Part shown: positions 1 through 10,499 of the stretch, piece after piece
Position numbering within the stretch: the stretch's first letter is position 1
Layout: every line of letters starts with the position of its first letter
Assembly (NCBI GenBank): GCA_963575645.1
Contig: OY754470.1
Location: 26,828,501-26,892,500 of the forward strand
Length of the DNA: 64,000 bases
Reading direction: 5' to 3'
Source: Xanthostigma xanthostigma
Taxonomy: Eukaryota > Arthropoda > Insecta > Raphidioptera > Raphidiidae
Program-made: the position numbers and the translations under genes
The notes under the pieces: model-generated
The model's input: only the letters and a program-made list of their open reading frames with translations
Told to the model about the DNA's origin: nothing
Databases searched by the model: none

Positions 1-176
1 CAATGTTGCAAAGAAATTTGACTGATTTATCGTGAAGGTTTTATTACCGGATTTAAACATAATCGTCAAAATATATTAGAAAAACAGTTTGCCATAGTAA
101 TGAAATTTTTATTTTTTACGGCAGATATGTCTGATATTTCATATGTCAAAGCAAATAATTTTAAATATAAAATAAA

Positions 177-371
177 ATGAATTTTGAAGTGTTTTGTGTT
201 TACCTAGCGCAACTGTCCTATATAATAGCAAAAATCTTTGCTGAGGAATCATTACAAAATAATATAATCCCGCAGGATGAGACGGTTCCCAAATATGACG
301 TTACAAGTTGGGTGAAGCAGTTATATTTACAACAATGCGCGATTGTAGAAATTGGAGAGCATTACTGTGCC
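177..371 (+). CDS. Exon 1: probable signal peptide exon
   Basis: This encodes 65 residues in phase 0, ending ...EIGEHYCA. The donor is CC|GTGAGT, close to consensus. The N-terminus has a moderately hydrophobic run (about residues 5-22) with a plausible cleavage after IFA. Joining to the exon at 1955 keeps the frame and gives a continuous cysteine-containing sequence. The assignment rests on splice signals and phase only, so it could be a separate small gene. Confidence 0.55.
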
Positions 372-3300
372 GTGAGTACGTTGTTAGTATTAAAAAAAAA
401 ATATAAATATATAATTATTTTTCAAAAGAGTGTAAAATGTACCTAAATATTATAGGGATTCGTTTTGAGAGATTAAATAATAATTATATAACTGCACGCG
501 GCTTCACCGTAGTACCACTTTAAAAACAATATTTATAAATTCACGTAATATTTATACACTTTGACGTTTGCGTGCTATATAATATTGGTAGGTATATTGC
601 GTTTGAATTTTGAAATGAAAATGAAAGTTTTACCCTCTTGAGGGATGATTTTGCAAAAACGCCGAAACACGTAATTCTTGATTTCTTACCAAAAGCCTAA
701 ATATGAATTTTCATATCCCTATAACTTGAGAAAAATAATCGTTTCTGCATACAAAATTTCATCTCCTATTTCACCCCTTTAGAGTTGTTTTTTGAGACAA
801 ACAGTAGCCTATGTCCTTCCTCAGGATGTAATCTATCTCCTTGTCAAATTTTATCGAAATCTGTTCAGCGGTTTACGCGTGAAAGCGTAACAAACAAACA
901 AACTCACATTCGCACTTATAATATTAGTTAAGATGATTTTAAGAACATCGAGAATCCTTAAAAGAGATTTTTTTTAAATAAACATAATTAAGAAACATAG
1001 GTATATTATTTTAATAAATATGTAATTTATAAGAAGTTTGATATTCGCTTATTTAATGACGTTTTTAAATTACTGCTCAAATTCTGTAAGACAGAAACCG
1101 AACTGATTAAATTATTTTAATCTCTCTCTGTCTTCGTTAATTCCTGATTTGTATTTATACATTAGTGGCGTTAGTATGATCAATATTAAAATTTGTGTCT
1201 GACGTTAAATTTGTTAAAATTTAAGGAGTGAATCATAATTTAGTAACGCGCACACAAACTGAGTCGCTATAACATAAGCTAGCTGCTCCCCGCGGTCCGC
1301 ACGCGATTGTGATGAAACAGTAGCGTCAAAAGTAGTGGTGCTTTCGGCACTTATATATGGAGGAACAAATATAAAAAATATCTAAGCAAACAAAAAAGTA
1401 TGATCTAAATTCTAACTGCTAGAAAACATTTTTTAAAGCGTGCGTTGCGACCACCCGCAATAGCCCGCTCGCGCGTTCTAAGCCCGCGCGACAGGCAGCC
1501 TTTGTGATATTAAGTCGTTGGAGGAAGAAGCGTTGAGCGGAAGTTTCAGGTTTAAGTCCTGACAATGATATTGTTGGAAAGTAAATTTTTCTTGTAACAA
1601 TGTAAAATCTAATTATTGACATAATTTTTTTTTAATGTGAATTTATTTTGACGAACTACAGTTTTTAATAGCGTAAGTTACTCCTTATAACATTAGCTAT
1701 CTGCAGTGAAAGTCCCGTCAAAATCGGTACAGTCGTTTAGGAGATTAGCCGGAACAAACAGACAGACAGACAAAAACTTAAGAATTTGTTTTTTTGTTGT
1801 AAGTGTATACCGTGTATACTTTCATATGCATTTAGTAAAAAGCTGTTATTTTGACATTACAATTACTTCAATTTTATTCATCAACTGTATTCTGTATATA
1901 TTATGTAGATATGATATTTTTTTATTAATTTTTTTTGTAATATTTTGATGACAGCTATTTGTGGAAAATAGTGATCTTGAAACTAAAAAGAAAAAAGAGT
2001 ATTTTCTTGGGGTGTGCAATTGTGAAACAGTGCGTGAATGGAAGTTCTGTTCCGAATCTCTGGCTAGTCGTCGGCCGCGAGAATGTACATTTCACGAGGC
2101 TACCGACACAGTGAGATCCGACGCAAGGGTTCATCGAAGGCTGTGTGACGTCACGGGAATAGCCAACTGGGCTGAACAGTGCGACTGCAAACAGACATTC
2201 GCCGGTGAACAGCTCTACGCTGTCAAAGGTTAATTAAATTAAATATATTATAAATAAAACTTAGTACCATTTTAGATTCAAGGAGCCACTCAAAATTATT
2301 TAATCAAATCTAAATTTAGTGCTGACAAATACACCAAAACAAACCGTGACCATCTGTTTTATCCGTTTTTGAGAGGACGAAGGAGAAAAAATTTCACTAG
2401 AGAGAGAGAGAGAGAGATCGATAAATAGTCTCAGTTCTTTTCTAGACTTTGAAAATGTGAAGATCTATAAAGATCCCGAAAAAAAAATTATATACTGCCA
2501 TAGAAGGGTAGGAAGTAAAATTGTTGTTGCAAAATAATGCAGTGCAACTGATAAAGTATCGTTCAATACTTTGTAAATTATGCAGTCTGAAATGTACAAT
2601 ATGACATTTGTAATTTTAGGTAGTTGTTTTGAATGATTTCAGGCTTTCCAAGTTGTTTTATATCACCATTACCGGATTCTATCTGCATTCCTCGAAGTGT
2701 TTGTGGCGCTGCAGCGTGCAGTGCTCATTCATTCAAACAAGGAATTCATGTCGTTCAATGTGATCCAAAATGTTATGATCAGCAGCCGGTAACATTTTAA
2801 ATTTATAACAACTTAATTTGCTGATCATTTTGAAAACACGATCCAATAATTTCTTCTCCACTTCCAGTTATTAGCAATTCTCGTGGAAATATTAACTTGA
2901 GCACGTAAAAATTCGTGAGAATAATAAAATTATGTAAAGTGTATAAAAAATGGCGTCTTTAATGCGAAAAAGGTCTTATCACCTTATCGATTAGAGTTTT
3001 TTTTCATTAAACTTGGCGCAGATGCCATTGATATATAAAGTTAAACGGATAGTATGCTCAAATTACTGATTTCATTAAATATATAAATATTAAAAATAGA
3101 ATGTACTTATTCTATTTATTAATACATTTAATAATTGCTTTAAATAACAGTTAAAATTTGGTTGGCTTTCTTAAATTCAAGAGTTTTACGGGGACTAAAA
3201 TTCCTGCTTTGGATTCAAAAGAACACAGGTTGAAGAGCATTGCTATATCTACAACGATGGTAGCATATAATTATAGACGCTCGATAATTGAGACTATTAG

Positions 3301-6300
3301 TGACCAGCAGTGACTTTTCTTCTAGTTTTGTGAGAGAAATAACTACGTCACATCCAAAGCTCCGGTTATCGAGTCCTACTGGACTGACTGGAGCGCGCCG
3401 AGATGCAACGCAACATGTGGTGGCGATGGCATGGCATCAGTTCAAGCGACGTGCGTCAACAGGAACACGTTAGTATTTATGTATTATGTATCGCTTGGAA
3501 TGTTGCCAAAATACATAAACGATAAATACACTAAACATAATAGTAATATTATTGTTCAACAGTTGATATTTGTTTCAGGGGAGGTGAAGACATCGATTGT
3601 TTGGGTCCTGGAACAATCTGGTAAGTATCACAAGTACCACAAGATGCACTTCACAATTTTTTAAACGCTTTATATTAGCTTGGGTTGTAACTAACTATGT
3701 ATGTATGTATGTAACTAACTACCGTAACGGAATCTTTGAGCATAATTTTCACCAATTTCCCGAAGTCTGATTAATTTGAAACTTTGCATACGTATCAAGG
3801 ACCGATGACAATGCAATAATTTGATAACAGTTTCCCATTATCCTTATTAGGACCCCCAGGATTAATAAATTCTTTTATAGATCCTCTGTAGTAAACGCTT
3901 TATTTTCACCAATTTCCCGAAGTCTGATTAATTTGAAACTTTGCATACGTATCAAGGACCGATGACAATGCAATAATTTGATAACAGTTTCCCATTATCC
4001 TTATTATTAAACGCTTTATATTAGTTTGGGTTGTAACTATGTATGTATGTCCGTAACGGAATCTTTGAGCATAATTTTCACCAATTTACCGAAGTCTGAT
4101 TAATTTGAAACTTTGCATACGTATCAAGGACCGATGACAATGCAATAATTTGATAACAGTTTCCCATTATTCTTATTAGGACCCCCAGGATTAATAAATT
4201 CTTTTATAGATCCTCACTAAAAAGTGAAAAATAAAATATAGTTTAAAAAAAACTAAAAAACACGCTTTATATCGGACTAAAAAGTAAAAAATAATTGTTT
4301 TAAAATAAGCTTAAAAAGCGTTGGGCGCTCGATGTACGAAAATGTGGAACAAATAAAAAACTTATACCTACTATTTAAAAATGGTTTTTGAGATTAGCAA
4401 AACTAATGTTTCAAAGCATCATCTTGTGTTTCGATAAATATATATTGACACCCAGTTTTAACAAAAAAATAAGAAATGTTCACTATGAAGCTTTCTTGAA
4501 GTATATTTTTCCATGTCCAGCTATTTTCTGTTTTATTAGTGTTTAATCAAAACCAAAATGGATCTTATAGTCAGAGTGCCCGTCGGCAAAAATTTTATTG
4601 ATACATACTCTCCCCAAACTTTGTATATGGCTTCATTAGGTCTAGTCTGACACCTATTTCCTCTATGACTTTTCTTGATTTTGGGGCGTTTTCCCTCTAA
4701 ATTTTCCGAAACATGTCGTTTTGACGACATGTAAAAATTTATACATACCTACTGTTTGGTTTTTTAATTGGATAGCTTAAAAACTTCAACCAAAACGCTA
4801 AAATAATGTTCTCTGACAAATAACGTGAGCCATTTAAAATGTCTGACACTTCGAATATGTCGAAAAAACGACTATAAAAAAATTTATCAATAACCAGCTG
4901 ATTTTCTCAGTATCTTATATTTGAACACTGCAAAATCCACTTTTCATATTGTCTGACGGGGATAGTTTTCCTATTTTCTAGTCTGACGCGTCAAAGTTGT
5001 CGGTTTCATGACTAAAAAAATTTATCAATAACCAGCTGAATATGAAAAATTGATTTTGCAGTGTTCAAATATAAGATACTGAGAAAATCAGCTGGTTATT
5101 GATAAATTTTTTAATAGTCATGAAATCGACAACTTTGACGTGTCAGACTGGAAGATAGGAACATTATCTCCATCAGACAATATGAAAAGTTGATTTTGCA
5201 GTGTTCAAATATAAGATACTGAGAAAATCAGCCGGTTATTGATATATATTTTTTTTAGAGTCATAAAATCGACAACTTTGACGCGTCAGACTGGAAAATA
5301 GGAAAACTATCCCTGTCAGACAATATGATAAGTTGATTTTGCAGTGTTCAAATATAAGATACTGAGAAAATCAGCTGGTTATTGATAAATTTTTTTATAG
5401 TCATGAAATCGACAACTTTGACGCGTCAGACTAGAAAATAGGAACACTATCCCCGTCAGACAATATGAAAAGTGGATTTTGCAGTGTTCAAATATAAGAT
5501 ACTGAGAAAATCAGCTGGTTATTGATAAATTTTTTTATAGTCGTTTTTTCGACATATTCGAAGTGTCAGACATTTTAAATGGCTCATATTATTTGTCAGA
5601 GAACATTATTTTAGCGTTTTGGTTGAAGTTTTTAAGCTATCCAATTAAAAAACCAAACAGTATGTATTTTTACATGTCGTCAAAACGACATGTTTCGGAA
5701 AATTTAGAGGGAAAACGCCCCAAAATCAAGAAAAGTCATAGAGGAAATAGGTGTCAGACTAGGCCTAATGAAACCATATACAAAGTTTGGGGAGAGTATG
5801 TATCAATAAAGTTTTTGCCGACGGGCACTCTGACTATTAGATTTATCAACAAACACTAAATTCTGATGGATTTTAGATCATTATATTTAATGGAATGAAC
5901 GAACTTTCTAATTAAACACTTTACACTTTTTGGGTAATGATACAATAATGTTAGAGAAAAATATATTTTGTGTCAACTTTAGAATCCTTTTTATTTTTAA
6001 CTTTCAGGAAATAATTAAATATTGTATACCAAGCATAAAATGATCACGGAAAAAATAAAAAAAAAAACATTATGAAAAATCTCAATTTTTTTAAAAAGTT
6101 ACAAAAACTTAATAACTTGTTAATGTTTGTGGATGTTTTAAAATAGACGAAATTCTTATCATGTGCTTACTAATCGTTCTGAATCATATTTAATAGCTAA
6201 TTTTTTTCCTTTTTTAAGCTGCCCACCAAACATTCCAAAATGTAAATGCACACTGACTATAACTGAAAATTCTATCACTGTTTCAAGATGCTCCGCATCC

Positions 6301-7724
6301 AGTTACTATTCCATGAAATGTGATGGCAGTTCTGGTACGAAATAATATGTATACTTTTGTGTTTCTTTAATATACCTCTAATTTTTTACATCAGGTGTGT
6401 TTGATTACGTGACCCAGTAATAAGTGACCACTTAGGATACTATTTCCGTAGATTATAAACCTAACGTAAAATTTACAGTGCCGACACTGAGTTATCTACA
6501 CTGATTTTACCAAACTCGCCTATCTGATCATAGTAACTTACTATTTTAGTAATTTAAATCACGAAAAATTAATTGTGCTCGTTTTTTATAGAAGATAGTC
6601 CGATTCAAGAGCTTGATTCTATTGGAGAAAATTCGTTTTATTCAAAAGTAATACCTATAGATGATTCATTATTGAATGAAGCAAAGTTTGAAAATTTACG
6701 ATTACGGCCAAATCCTTTTGGGGAATTAAAAAAATATCAAAAAAGACACGCGTCTACAAATGCATTAAAATGGCAAGACATTAATAATGGACAAGTGTTC
6801 GATTTAGTTGCCGATGAAGACAATGATTTCACTGAGCAAGACTCAGTTAAAGTTACAGGTGAAACTAAAATGAGAAAAAATGTGAGTCCACAAAATTTAC
6901 TAAATAAAGCGAACAGATCGAAAAGACAAATTATGCAAGATTACGTGGATTATTCTTTTCAAAATTATCCAGAAACTGAGGAAAAGGCAGAAGAAAACAA
7001 GATAAACAAAGATAAAGTCAATGGTTACTTTAGGAATGATCGAAGTAATAAATTGCAAAATAATATGGAACCATCGTTAGAAAAAAGGCATTCTATGAAG
7101 AATTCAATCATTAACACGAATGAGAAAAAGTTAAGTGTTGTCACAAACGATAAGAATGATGTAGACGATCAAACTTTCGTACTTTTTCCTCAACATTTCA
7201 TAAATGATATTGATTATGATTCACATAAGAAGTATAAATATGAAAATAAAAGAGATCTTTCAGATTATAATATTGATTGGCCTGCACCTATAGAATATGA
7301 CTCTATTCCTAATGTCAAATCTCGACACAAAAATAGCAACAATCCAATTGTAAAAAGATTCGAAGGAAATAAACAGCATAGAAATAAGAAAAATAGTCTC
7401 AAAAATTTTAATAAATACTTAGTAAAAGAAGATGAGTATGTCACTGATGATAATGACGTAGACGATGATAAAATGGATGAAATTGAAATTGAAGAGACTG
7501 GAAATGATTTCTCGGCTGGTTCCGAAGATCAAAATACACCGACAGAAAATGAGCAGGCCGGTGGGAATGATTTGCAAGCTGATACCAAAGAAATTTTCGT
7601 TGATAATGAAAATTTGGAAAAAATTCCGACCATAAATCTAGCGCCACAGTTATATAAAACACTAGCTTTTAAAAGTAATTTATGTCTCATGTTTTTATTT
7701 TATATTTATGACAGATATTTGTAG
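177..7724 (+). CDS. Secreted TSP1-domain precursor, seven-exon gene model
   Basis: Joined exons are 177-371, 1955-2228, 2643-2788, 3326-3468, 3579-3620, 6219-6334 and 6592-7724. They total 2049 nt, which is 682 residues plus stop. Intron phases match at all six junctions (0,1,0,2,2,1), and every junction is GT-AG. The start ATG follows an in-frame TAA at 168. Residues 1-22 look like a signal peptide ending IFA before EE. Residues 50-205 are cysteine-rich. Residues 206-253 hold a thrombospondin type-1-like core: W224, W227, C232, C236 and the TCGGDG turn. Residues 254-305 have further cysteines (CCPP, CKC). Residues 306-682 are charged and lysine/asparagine-rich, with KR pairs near 356, 470, 525 and 560, RSKR at 414-417, and an acidic stretch near 586-639. 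TSP1 modules are usually extracellular and bind matrix or receptors; KR sites suggest proteolytic processing. I do not recognise the family. The last 10-15 codons could be intron read-through, because a GTAATT donor sits at 7675. The first exon is the least certain part. Confidence 0.72.
590..935 (-). mobile_element. Helitron-family fragment in intron 1
   Basis: Bases 808-930 match the 5'-end region of the Helitron copy at 58396-59059: shared text includes AGCCTATGTCCTTCC, CAGCGGTTT and GTGAAAGCGTAACA, and the terminus reads TATAATATTAGT. The 3' end is not clear. It lies within the first intron of the TSP1 gene. Confidence 0.6.
1955..2228 (+). CDS. Exon 2: cysteine-rich
   Basis: The acceptor is TGACAG|CT after a T-rich tract, and there are in-frame stops just upstream of it, so this is an internal exon rather than a gene start. 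The donor is AAAG|GTTAAT. It encodes 91 codons plus one base, with CNC, KFC, REC, RLC and QCDC cysteines. Base composition is clearly richer in G+C than the flanking introns. Confidence 0.75.
2400..2418. repeat. (AG)n microsatellite
   Basis: A short pure GA tract in intron 2. Similar tracts occur at about 11447-11461 and 39465-39482. Confidence 0.9.
2643..2788 (+). CDS. Exon 3: cysteine-rich
   Basis: The acceptor is TTTCAG|GC and the donor CCG|GTAACA. Its leading two bases complete a glycine codon with exon 2. It encodes a segment with SCF, SICIP, VCGAAACS and QCDPKCYDQQP, all in one open frame, and is too short to stand out as an open reading frame by itself. Phase 0 at its end matches the start of the next exon. 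Confidence 0.78.
3326..3468 (+). CDS. Exon 4: thrombospondin type-1-like module
   Basis: The acceptor is TTCTTCTAG|TTT and the donor AACAC|GTTAGT. The coding frame reads ...SYWTDWSAPRCNATCGGDGM..., with the WxxW pair followed by C-x3-C-GG-x-G that marks TSP1 repeats. The frame differs from the longest open frames covering this DNA, which are chance frames. Confidence 0.82.
3579..3620 (+). CDS. Exon 5: 42-bp microexon
   Basis: The acceptor is TGTTTCAG|GG and the donor ATCTG|GTAAGT, close to consensus. It encodes GGEDIDCLGPGTI between two split codons (Thr at the start, Cys at the end). The phases (2 in, 2 out) fit both neighbours exactly, which is hard to obtain by chance. The following intron (3621-6218) is filled with two repeat elements. 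Confidence 0.75.
3666..4345 (+). mobile_element. Family X repeat element, copy A
   Basis: Near-identical in reverse to 28245-29186. It begins AACGCTTTATATTAG, carries ATGT microsatellite, then two and a half units of a 150-160 bp direct repeat (CCGAAGTCTGATTAATTTG ... CCCCCAGGATTAATAAATTC), and ends with one arm of a hairpin (CACGCTTTATATCGGAC ... AAAAAGCGTTGGGCGCTCG). The second hairpin arm is missing here. It sits in intron 5 of the TSP1 gene. No protein is visible, so the superfamily is unknown. Confidence 0.75.
4570..5834. mobile_element. Family Z Tc1/mariner-like foldback element, copy 1
   Basis: Ends are GTCAGAGTGCCCGTCGGCA and its complement, flanked by TA on both sides (4568-4569 and 5835-5836). 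The arms (about 4570-4860 and 5530-5834) are long inverted repeats. The centre holds four direct units of about 141 bp (marker ATAAGATACT at 5071, 5211, 5354 and 5494), with a part-copy inverted at 4861-5038. The open frames with MSSKRHVSENLEGKRPK lie in the arms and are probably not a protein. It is located in intron 5 of the TSP1 gene. Confidence 0.8.
6219..6334 (+). CDS. Exon 6: cysteine-rich CCPP/CKC exon
   Basis: The acceptor is TTTTTAAG|CTG after a pyrimidine tract and the donor TCTG|GTACGA. It encodes CPPNIPKCKCTLTI and then a stretch with two further cysteines. The first base completes a Cys codon with exon 5, and the final base starts a Glu codon finished by exon 7. Confidence 0.75.
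6592..7724 (+). CDS. Exon 7: charged tail with dibasic sites
   Basis: The acceptor is TTTTATAG|AAG. The open frame of 376 residues ends at TAG 7722-7724. It is Lys/Asn/Asp/Glu-rich, probably disordered, with KR at about residues 356, 470, 525 and 560 of the protein and RSKR at 414-417. A strongly acidic patch lies at about 586-639. The last residues (CLMFLFYIYDRYL) are unlike the rest, and a possible donor AAAA|GTAATT at 7675 would remove them, so further exons downstream are possible. The antisense frame at 7441-7662 is a shadow. Confidence 0.8.
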
Positions 7725-7962
7725 TTATATGATAGTGACGTGTAACTGATAGCATATTTTGTACTATATTTTTTTCTTAAAAATAACAACACTTTTAATT
7801 TCTTTAACTCCTGTCTTTATAGTGAAGTCAAAAACGGCACCGATTTTTTATTTTTTCTTAGTACCTTACATTACTATAGCATACAGTTTTAAATTATACT
7901 AAACAGTATTAATTGTATTTTTCATGCATGTGGATAAATAATATAGTTTATATTCAGAAAAA

Positions 7963-7968
7963 AATAAA
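7963..7968 (+). terminator. Possible poly(A) signal
   Basis: AATAAA lies 239 bp after the stop of exon 7, within an A-rich tract. This is the expected position for the 3' end of the TSP1-domain gene, but the motif is common in AT-rich DNA. Confidence 0.35.
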
Positions 7969-8104
7969 TAATAATAATAATGCGTTTTACGTCCGTTTCT
8001 CGACTTTATGTCATAACAGACGCCATTCGCTCCATTACTATTTTTTTCTACCACATTTCCAGTTATTTTCTACAATTTTTACTTTTCAACTGAATTAATA
8101 GCAA

Positions 8105-8385
8105 TGGTCGAATGAAGGAATTTTTAGGAAATTAGGATAAGGTAGTCAAATTTTGAGCATAGGAGTTTGACAGATAATCGGCCATGGCCTTGAATAAGGA
8201 ACCATCTCGATATTTACCTGTAATTATTGAGGGAAACCATGGAAAACCTCAACAAGATGGCCAGTACAGGAATTACCGTTTCTCGAAAAGTTCTAGTCAC
8301 ATCTGATTTCGCCGGAATTCGAACCCGGTACCTCCCGAATGCGAGTCTAGAGCTCTCACCTCTACGCCACCCCGCTCGGTATATT
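8105..8385 (-). mobile_element. tRNA-derived SINE, copy 1
   Basis: On the minus strand the head has a Pol III A box (TGGCGTAGAGGTGAGAGC) and B box (GGGTTCGAATTCC). A body follows with CATCTTGTTGAGGTTTTCC. The copy at 59368-59590 shares head and body, including ...TCGTTGAGGTTTTCGATGG. Diverged from a functional tRNA. Confidence 0.85.
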
Positions 8386-8399
8386 AAAAGCAAATTATT

Positions 8400-9780
8400 G
8401 TAATGATATTTTAGCAGAAACCTGTCAAAACTGACAACGAATTAGTGCAAATTCTAAAAGATTTTTATACGAGATGCTTTTTAAACTTTTTAAATCTACC
8501 GTTTGTTTTCTCAATCTACCGCTTTATTTAGGTGACGCTTTCGCTTTTTAAAAGACCAGATGTGGCAACACTGGTTGTGCGTAAGATTTGATCTGAACCT
8601 CTACAATCTCAAAACGATTGATGTAAAGATTATTTAATTTGCATACATATTCACAGCTGCGAATTTGTCATCTACTTTCAATTCCAAATATAGTTATCCC
8701 ACGTTTTCATCATTCAATTCTACGGTACGCTGACCTTCGTCCGTTGTAAGTCCTAGGGGAGCCTACCTCTGACGTTGTCAGGCCAGATTTGTACTGCGCG
8801 CCTAAAGGCATGTGTCCTGAATAGTTAAATAATGACATTTGTTAGTAAATTGAAATTTACTGAAAACACTCGCACACAGTTTGCGATGTTTAACATATTT
8901 ACTATCAATAAATCATCCAAAGTGTCGTCAGGGTAAGATATGCTATTAAAATTAAAGGATTAATTACCTACACTTTTAAGTAGTTTCTTTCGGCATATAG
9001 CAGTTTTGAATAATTTTTTATTCAAAGATAATATTATAGAAATTCAAAATTGTACCTACTATTAATTAGTATGATAGCTTATTGACTCTAAAAGTTATTT
9101 GTTTTTAGGTTTAGTTTTTAGTTTCTTCTAAAACCGTAATTTACTCTCAAAACACATTACTGATATTTATTGACCTATTTTCCACTTCTTAACGCGAGCG
9201 TATAGGAAAATTCGGAGGAAAACTTGCCGTGAAGCAAAAAATGTAAATAATGTGGTCAAAAATTTGTATTGTCAAATAAATGTATTTCGAACAATAAATT
9301 TAATATTTTCAACACAACAATTTTTTCGATGAAGGCACCACTGACGCGCGGAAAATCCTAAAGAAAGCTGCACTAGAATTGAAAATATACGAGGTTTAGT
9401 AAAGATTGAATAATTATTTGTAAAACGGCAAATATATATGTGAAGTAATTCGACTAAAATAGCTAGTCTTCAGCTAAAAATGTTCAGAAAACTAATTTAT
9501 ATAAAATAAACTTAGGTATCTGTGCTATTTTCCACAATTTTCCATTGGATCGTACACGATCACACATAATACGTGTTCATGTATATAGGTTCAGTGACGT
9601 CACACATGTTAATCGGAAGTTATGAACTCTAAACAGTTCAATAAGTGCTTATGTTATTACAGGGTGTCCAAATAATAAGTAATTATATTGGAATAGCACC
9701 GTAATTTTAATAGCTTTTGGCGCTTCAACTATTCATTCAATGTTTTTTGGTGTGTGTGATTTTGTCCCATCTCACGTAGG
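8400..9780. other. No supported gene
   Basis: AT-rich spacer. I see no exon with coding character, no repeat shared with the rest of the window, and no inverted termini. Confidence 0.5.
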
Positions 9781-9785
9781 TTATA

Positions 9786-10187
9786 GTCAGAGTGCCCGTA
9801 GGCAAAAATTTTACTGACACATACTCTCCCCAAACTTTGTATATGGCTTCATTAGGCCTAGTCTGACACCTATTTCTCTATGACTTTTCTTGATTTTGGG
9901 GTTATATGTTCGACATATTCGAGGTGTCAGCCATTTTAAATGGTTCATGTTATTTTTCAGAGAACATTATTTTAGCGTTTTTAAGCTATCCAATTAAAAA
10001 AAAACAAACAGTATCTATACATTTTTACATGTCGTCAAAACGACATGTTTCGGAAAGCTTAGACGGAAAACGCCCCAAAATAAAAAAGTCATAGAGGAAA
10101 TAGGTGTCACACTAGGCTTAATGAAGCCATATACAAAGTTTGGGGAGAGTATGTGTTAGTAAAATTTTTGCCGACGGGCACTCTGAC
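9786..10187. mobile_element. Family Z element, copy 2 (short)
   Basis: The same GTCAGAGTGCCCG termini as 4570-5834, with TA duplications at 9784-9785 and 10188-10189. Only 402 bp: the two arms are kept and the central tandem array is missing. The right arm again contains the MSSKRHVSE frame, broken after GKRPKIKKS. Confidence 0.8.
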
Positions 10188-10259
10188 TAGATTCTTCAAA
10201 TAGTGTTTTCAATATTAAAGAAGTATTGTACGTATTATAGAATTTTGGACACATCTAAA

Positions 10260-10490
10260 ATGTAAATGTGAAATTTTTTATAGAAACACAATTCCAAAAA
10301 TATTTATTACAATTCTTTATTATTAGCGCTTTCGACCAAAAAAGGTTATCATCAGATAATTAATTAACAAATTATTGTATTTCATACAGAATATTATTAA
10401 TTAAAACATCTTGAATTAAAATAATTTTTATAAATATATTTGGAATTGTTTTTTCTATGAAAAAAATCACATTTACATTTTCAATATTAG
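10260..10490 (-). mobile_element. Foldback repeat with hammerhead-like core
   Basis: Inverted arms match around GTAAATGTGAAATTTTTTAT and AACACAATTCCAAAAATA at the left, and TTTGGAATTGTTTTTTC and AAATCACATTTACATTT at the right. Between them the minus strand carries CTGATGA and GAAAGCGCTA (see ncRNA entry at 10318-10362). Confidence 0.6.
10318..10362 (-). ncRNA. Hammerhead ribozyme-like motif
   Basis: The minus strand reads TTAT-CTGATGA-stem II-GAAA-GCGC-TA, then ATAAT. Stem I can form 5 bp (ATTAT with ATAAT). Stem III is the self-complementary AGCGCT followed by UA, the position expected for cleavage. Stem II is imperfect (ACC with GGT around a T loop). The exact CUGAUGA and GAAA cores are present. 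Short palindromic stem III is the form described for hammerheads in Penelope-like and related repeats. Confidence 0.55.
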
Positions 10491-10499
10491 TTGTAGCCA

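Noticed and set aside
3288..3664. Two overlapping frames around the TSP1 exon
   Set aside because: They are off-frame; the true frame gives the WxxW...TCGG module and consistent splice phases.
5563..5859. Small protein with MSSKRHVSENLEGK
   Set aside because: It lies in family Z arms present in both orientations; the copies at 9906 and 46743 are frameshifted.
7441..7662. Minus-strand gene
   Set aside because: Shadow of the acidic tail of exon 7.
8281..8385. tRNA gene on the minus strand
   Set aside because: A and B boxes are present, but the arms do not fold into a full cloverleaf and a SINE body follows, shared with 59368-59590.
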